A stretch of 64,000 bases of DNA, taken from the NCBI GenBank assembly GCA_013397865.1, contig VZTI01003648.1, forward strand, positions 504,000 through 567,999. Direction: 5' to 3'. Position 1 is the first letter of the stretch. Each line of letters opens with the position of its first letter. This stretch comes from Struthidea cinerea (Eukaryota > Chordata > Aves > Passeriformes > Corcoracidae). Below, one piece after another: positions 59,236 to 64,000 of the stretch. Position numbers and translations under genes: made by a program. Below the pieces are notes generated by a model. That model made no database searches, was not told the origin of the DNA, and worked only from the letters and a program-made list of their open reading frames with translations.

Positions 59236-59694
59236 TGACCTTAAGTGGCCTAGAATGCAGCTTTGGAATACTTCAGCAGTTGTGCAGGACTCCACGAAAG
59301 CACCCAAATGCTCCTGCACATTTCAGGCTGGCTGCGTCCCCTTTCCCTGCCGCAGGTGACCAGCGCCGTGGGGCCCTGCAAGGAGCTCACCATTTATGCT
59401 GTGCAACTGCAGGCTCACTCAGGTGCCCAAAGGGAGCTGACAACCTGCCCTGACACCCATGGATTCGCTGAGCTGCTCCTGCCTCTTGGCTTTCTGCAGG
59501 CTGGTACGTGAGCTCCTTCCCTCACCCCTGTGTACAGAGAAGCTTGCAGCCAGGTGTGTTCAGAGGAGCAGGCAGGCAGAAGATGAAATGAGGCTGTCCA
59601 CGCTCTTGCCACAGTTACCTGGTCAAGGAGGGGTGGTTTCTGGGAGGGCAGACCCCCACTTTGGCAGGAAGAGAGAGCAGACAGCTTGAGCTGA
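59236..59694. other. Single-copy DNA with a weak exon-like frame
   Basis: An acceptor-like CCCCTTTCCCTGCCGCAG ends at 59355, followed by about 50 open codons and a donor-like GGTACGTGAGC near 59504-59508. No domain is recognised. It is weaker than the intervals at 56.5 and 57.4 kb. Confidence 0.25.
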
Positions 59695-60155
59695 GCTCGT
59701 TTTTCGACAAGCAGATGGATGTTCAGTGGGGACCGACGAAAACCCTCTCGCTGCAGGCTGCGAGCCCTCCAAACCGAAGCGTTGTGCTGACACGGAATAA
59801 AGCATCGCTCCATTGATGCTCAGCCTGAATCGCTTCTTCCATTAGATTCAGGACACAGCGACGGTCCCCTCCTGCCACCGGCTCCCGTGAGGAGCCAGCT
59901 GCACGCCTGCCACCAGGCGAGGATGGAGCCGGAGCCGTTGAGCCACGAGGAAGGCGGCCCATGGCAGATTCCTCCGGCATTTCCACCCCGCGGGGCTCTT
60001 GGCGAGCGAGCGCTCGTCTGCTTTGAAAGCTCTTAGTGCTCCTGCAGGTGGGAGCCAATTTGTCTGCTTTCCTGCCCAGGTGCCATCTGTTTGTAGGATT
60101 GCCTGTGCGGTGGATGAGCACGACGGGGATGGCGAAGGGAAAGGGCTGCCGGGGT
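59695..60155. promoter_or_regulatory. CpG-rich patch
   Basis: Roughly 35 CpG in 460 bases, densest at 59868-60020 (about 17 in 150 bases, for example GGCGAGCGAGCGCTCG near 60001). This is the clearest CpG-island-like segment in the window, and lies 2 kb downstream of the + strand exon-like intervals. It could be a promoter or an orphan island. The 132-codon minus frame inside it is probably due to GC content. Confidence 0.35.
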
Positions 60156-63100
60156 GGGAGAGATGAGCCTAAAACTTTCCTTGGATGTCTTCAGCACTTC
60201 TGGCTGCCGTTGTTCCTTCTCCTCTGCACCGTGGTGGGGAAATCACAGCCTGTCATTTGCTGTTCCTGGAGCGTGATGGGGAGCTGAGGCACCGCTAATA
60301 GCAAGCCATCATTTTAATGCTAATTTCCTACCATTAGCTCAGGCTGGGGGAGGCTCAGCCTGGGTGGAGGGAAGCCATTAGCAGATGGGGAAAGGGGAGA
60401 TGGTGTGTGGGGATTTGTTCTGCACCCCCAGAAGGGACTTCCAAAGGGCAGATGACTAACCACCACTGGGAAAATTGGTAGCAGGCACTGGGGTCAGTCT
60501 CTGGTGGATGTGGGAGGAAGAGGAATGCTTTGTTCGAAATTGTCTTCCTACAGGGATTTCTTGAGCGCTTCAGACTTTGGCTTGAATTTGGTGTTTGCTG
60601 CTTGTTGCCAGCCCTCTGTGCCCTGTGACCCAAGGGATGCTCAGAGCACTGGCAGGGCTGCTGCTGGTGGCATTGTTGTCCTTTCAACAAAGGAGACAAG
60701 CAGGGTTGGGTTTAGCTCCCTAGTTCAGGAGCCTGGACATCCGTGTTGGGTGGTGGGCTTCAAAGCAGGGAAATCTGAAGCTGTTCTTGGGAGCAAAAAA
60801 AAGAAACCTGCCCTTTTGCCACGGGAACAAGGTCAGCTGCCCCAAGCTGGAGAGTTGGCAGGAGAAACCAGGGGCTCAGTCTGGAGTCATGAAGGAAACT
60901 GACCCATTTCCCTGCCCTTTCCAGAGGTGGGAGTTCCCACATCCAACAACTTGGTCGGTCTCCTCTAGCCATGCTTGCAAAGGGGAAGAGCCTGGGCTGG
61001 TGTAGGTGCCTGGAGCTCCGGGGGAGTTTGAAGAAAGGTGACTGGCTGCAGGACTGTAAGGCCTGTTTGGGATTGTTTGGGCAGCAGTCAGAGAGGTTCC
61101 TCTACCATTTCTAGACCAGCATGGAAACGTTGGGAATAAAGGAATGCGAGCTCAGATGCTGTGCCTGTCTGGAAACAAACTGGTTGCCTGCTACTGAGGG
61201 ACAGCATTGTTTGAAGTCAAGGGCCCAGGGGTGTCCTGTCTGTGGTGTGACACCTCTCCTCAAGACACGCCAGCCTGTGCTGATCTAGACCACTGGCTTC
61301 TTCATTTCGTATGGAAGCCTATGTGGATGTTTTTAAAACCCACTTAAGGACCATTGTAAAATTCTTTTGTCATCTGGCAGAGAAGCAGCCACAATAAACC
61401 AGGAACTGGCTAAATGGCAAAGGGATTGGAAGCCAAGAAGGGACCATCCTGCCAGGAGGACAATAGCACAAGGCTGCATTAGTAGAGTCCCAGCTATCAG
61501 ATCCATGCCGGTGTGGAGCATGAGTCACTGTTTTTAAGGAAGCTATTTCCATCTGAGAAGATGGCTCCTGTGTTTTATAAAGGCTCTTCCCAGCTTTAGT
61601 TGAGGAGAGAAAAGAAAAAGTGAAGGGCTACTTTTTCCTAGTTGAGGAGAACCAAACTTTCCTCCAAGTAGCTGAGCAAGGAAATCAGCGCCTTAAGTGT
61701 TCCCAAGAATATTACAATCCAGTAGTCTGGGGGGAGAAAAGAAGTAGGAATAAAATAGCACTGCTTTTCCCAGTTCAGCACTCTGAATAATGAGCCTGCG
61801 AGCTGGAGGGAGAGCTCCCGGGAGAGGCGCCTGTGTACAGGAGACGGACACAACAAGTGTCTCAGATGGGTCGGTATCTGAAGCGATCTCTCTCTAATTT
61901 TCTACATCAGTGAGAGCGGAGCACGGCACCATCAATCATAGTCAGCCTCCCCTCAGAAAGCCACCTCCTGCCTCGCCGTGCTGCGGTGTGCCCCCGTGCT
62001 CCTGCCCGTGCTGGGGACCGCAGGTGTCCCGGGCGGCAGCGTTGCAGGCACTGTCCCTCCCAGCGGGTTCTCCTTCATCGTGGTTGAGCCTGCTTGTGCT
62101 TCTGCCTTCCTCCTTCCTCCACCCCCGGCACCTGCTCCTTGCCAGCGCTTCATTTGCAGGTGCGCCTTCCCCTCCTGGAGTCAGAAAAAGCCAAGTACTC
62201 CCTTTATCCCCAGTGAGGAGAAGGTGTGGAGCTGCCTTACCTGGGATAAACCCACTGTGTGCTGCTGGGGGAGGCCTGAGGGTGGCTTGGTGCTTGTACT
62301 GCTGATCTGAGGATGGGGAGGCTGGGCTTTGCAGCTCCCCTGGAGCCATCAGGCCACGTTCTGGGCTTTGCTCAGGGCCGGCTCCTTTGCCCCAGCTCTG
62401 GGCATGGAGCAGCTTTCATGCTGTGCTTGTGGTGCAGTGCAGCAGCTCTTGGTCCCTCATCTCTCTTTTTGTGAAGTGCCTGCTCCTTCCTGGCCTGGCT
62501 GTGTTTCCACCAGGCCCAGGGGCACTGCTCTGGCAGGAGCACTGGTGGTGGGTCTTCTCCTGGCCAGGCACACTCCTAGGCTGGCCAGAGGGCTGGGGGG
62601 ACACGCACAGGACCCTGTGGCTGTTTCTTCTACTGCAGCACAGACATAGCTGGTGGGTTTGCTGCCCCTTGCTTCTTCATCTCTCTCACATCCTAAATTG
62701 GGTGGTGGCTCTTGGACCTACCAAAGCCTGGCTGACTTGTTCCTGGTATCATGATACAGAAGTGGTTTGCAGCCCTATTTCTGACTCCATGGGCTCCAGC
62801 TGCAGCTAGAAAACCAAGGACTGAGCAGCTTTCTTGAGCACAGCCTTAGAGAGAAGCATTTTCAGCAGAAACTCTTGCAGGTGCCACCTCCCTCTCAGCC
62901 TCTTCAGTGGTTTCTGAGAGCTGCTGAGCATCCTTGACCTCTCTCTCAGGCATGGTTTCCCGCACGTGTCAGCCCTGCCCCGGCGCTGCGGAGCTATTGC
63001 TGGCACCTGTAATAGCTGCGTTGTTTACTTCCCAAGTGCCTGCCCTTTCTGTAATGAGCTGTAATTCATCCTGCTTTGTACAGGGCTTGGTGATACCTGG

Positions 63101-63395
63101 AGCAAGGAGGGTGTGCCATTAAACCACCTTCTAGGCTGCTCTCTGGGCCTGGGATTGCTGATCTCCTGGAGATGTAAAACAGGGAGGACAAGGGGGACCA
63201 GATGGAAATGGGGAATAATTGCCTTGCGGGGTAAAGGGGGCTGGCTGGGTTGGAAACTGCTGGGAGCTGACACGAAGGTGCAGATGGATGGTTACGGCAG
63301 GCAGGGCGGAGGGATGAAAGATGCCTTTTTAAAGCATCTGCCTTCCTCTCTTCCTCTGCTTTATAACCTGTTTTTATAGAGACTGCATGAGGAAC
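60156..63395. other. Single-copy non-coding DNA
   Basis: No gene or repeat is recognised. A short AT-rich patch at 60290-60345 (CATTTTAATGCTAATTTCC) may be regulatory. Frames of 131-140 codons near 61910-62809 on both strands overlap one another and lack domains. Confidence 0.4.
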
Positions 63396-63530
63396 ACATT
63401 TTTTTTATTAGCAGCTTGGGAGTGGAGAGTAATAAAGATTAATTTTTTAAAATAATTCTTTGCATTATCTTTTAATTTCCTGTGGCAGGGTTTGACTTTT
63501 AAATCTGCAAATGGACTGAACTGCTAATGT
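63396..63530. promoter_or_regulatory. Candidate conserved non-coding element (short)
   Basis: An abrupt AT-rich block with AATAAAGATTAATTTTTTAA near 63431, TAATTCTTTGCATTATC near 63453, and CTGCTAATGTGCTCATC near 63520. Repeat-free. TTTGCATTA resembles a POU octamer. Inference only. Confidence 0.3.
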
Positions 63531-63836
63531 GCTCATCAGTTCGGAAGTGGCAGCCAAAGGAGCTGTGGGACTCGGTGAAGGTGGGAGAGGCCCCGGAGTT
63601 GAGCCTGGAGTCCCAGGAAAGGCTGTTCCCTGGCCAAAAGGACCCACTCAGGTCCACAGCTGTATCTCCATCCCAGGAAACTCGGAGAGCTCTAATCCAT
63701 ACTGCAGCTCATGGTGCCCCTTTCGCTTCCTTCCACTGCTGGCAATGATGAAGGTCCCGTGAGGAGGAAGGAGGGAAGCCTGATGTCCCCGCTGTGGGCG
63801 ATAGGTCCTTGCTGGCCTCCCCCCAGCATGGTGTGT
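63531..63836. other. Single-copy non-coding DNA
   Basis: GC-balanced sequence leading into the tandem array. Overlapping + frames lack domains. Confidence 0.4.
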
Positions 63837-64000
63837 CCTGCTGGGCCCTGTGCTGAGCTGCGTGGGATGGTGGGCACGGGGCTGTCCAGACCTGCTGGGC
63901 CCTGTGCTGAGCTGCGTGGGATGGTGGGCACGGGGCTGTCCAGACCGGCTGGGCCCTGTGCTGAGCTGCGTGGGATGGTGGGCACGGGGCTGTCCAGACC
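63837..64000. repeat. 54-base minisatellite, at least three copies
   Basis: Copies at 63837-63890, 63891-63944 and 63945-63998, with the array cut by the window edge. Units begin CCTGCTGGGCCCTGTGC and differ by only one visible base (T to G at 63947). Because 54 is a multiple of three, every open frame repeats as 18 residues. On the minus strand the unit reads PTIPRSSAQGPAGLDSPV and stays open to 63692. Near identity means recent expansion or homogenisation. It may be a coding tandem repeat in a gene lying beyond the window, or more probably a GC-rich avian minisatellite. Confidence 0.93.

Noticed and set aside
1..64000. CRISPR arrays, operons, phage or other prokaryotic systems
   Set aside because: The sequence is vertebrate; no direct-repeat/spacer pattern, ribosome binding sites or compact gene order exist.
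1..64000. Known microRNA, tRNA or snRNA genes
   Set aside because: I scanned for familiar mature microRNA sequences and tRNA box patterns and saw none. A covariance-model search would be needed to exclude them fully.
1..64000. Endogenous retrovirus or LTR pairs
   Set aside because: No TG...CA bounded direct repeats, primer-binding site or viral-type reading frame was recognised; a profile search could still find a decayed solo LTR.

Overview
This is vertebrate nuclear DNA, most probably from a bird. The main evidence is nine CR1 LINE pieces. They carry the 3' end typical of sauropsids: a TTGGGTTGGAAGGGACC-type tract and, in two sense copies, a terminal octamer-like TTCTATGATTC. Supporting signs are CpG depletion outside a few pockets, no L1 or Alu sequence, a handful of very old MIR-like and amniote-wide repeat remnants, and two assembly gaps bordered by homopolymer T. 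The order of bird cannot be fixed by eye. The best preserved CR1 copies (12842-13097 and 58961-59235) resemble a subfamily common in songbirds.

I find no protein-coding gene that I can name. The longest clean reading frames (about 180 to 232 codons) are close to what random sequence of this length and composition gives over six frames. They contain no recognisable domain, and one runs into a CR1 fragment. I recognise no tRNA, rRNA, microRNA or snRNA gene. The window is best read as intergenic sequence or part of a very long intron. It contains several AT-rich, repeat-free blocks dense in homeodomain-type TAAT motifs (for example 480-745, 18886-19182, 33555-33740, 35155-35720, 44175-44470, 49500-49695). 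These look like conserved non-coding regulatory elements, but no alignment was possible, so that is inference.

Layout. 1-11 kb: single-copy DNA with three candidate regulatory blocks, a small CpG-rich patch near 2 kb and a (GT)10 microsatellite. 11-19 kb: four CR1 pieces, a CpG pocket near 15 kb and an AT-rich block leading into a 772-base gap. 20-28 kb: a poly(T) tract with a retrocopy-like antisense 3' end, old repeats (L3-like, MIR-like), and a TGATTTAAATC repeat cluster with a hairpin. 29-41 kb: five CR1 pieces, including the longest (38159-38570) and an inverted pair (40155-40625), plus two strong candidate regulatory blocks. 41-51 kb: single-copy DNA with exon-like intervals, a 53-base duplication and two TAAT-rich blocks. 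51-60 kb: a second, 47-base gap, two CpG-rich patches, two intervals with good splice-site consensus at both ends (56474-56533, 57394-57508), and a CR1 copy. 60-64 kb: single-copy DNA ending in a nearly perfect 54-base tandem repeat cut by the window edge.

No multi-gene system is visible. The most useful leads are the exon-like intervals on the + strand at 48.1, 56.5 and 57.4 kb, the retrocopy-like feature beside the large gap, the CpG-rich patches as possible unannotated promoters, and the frame-preserving 54-base minisatellite.
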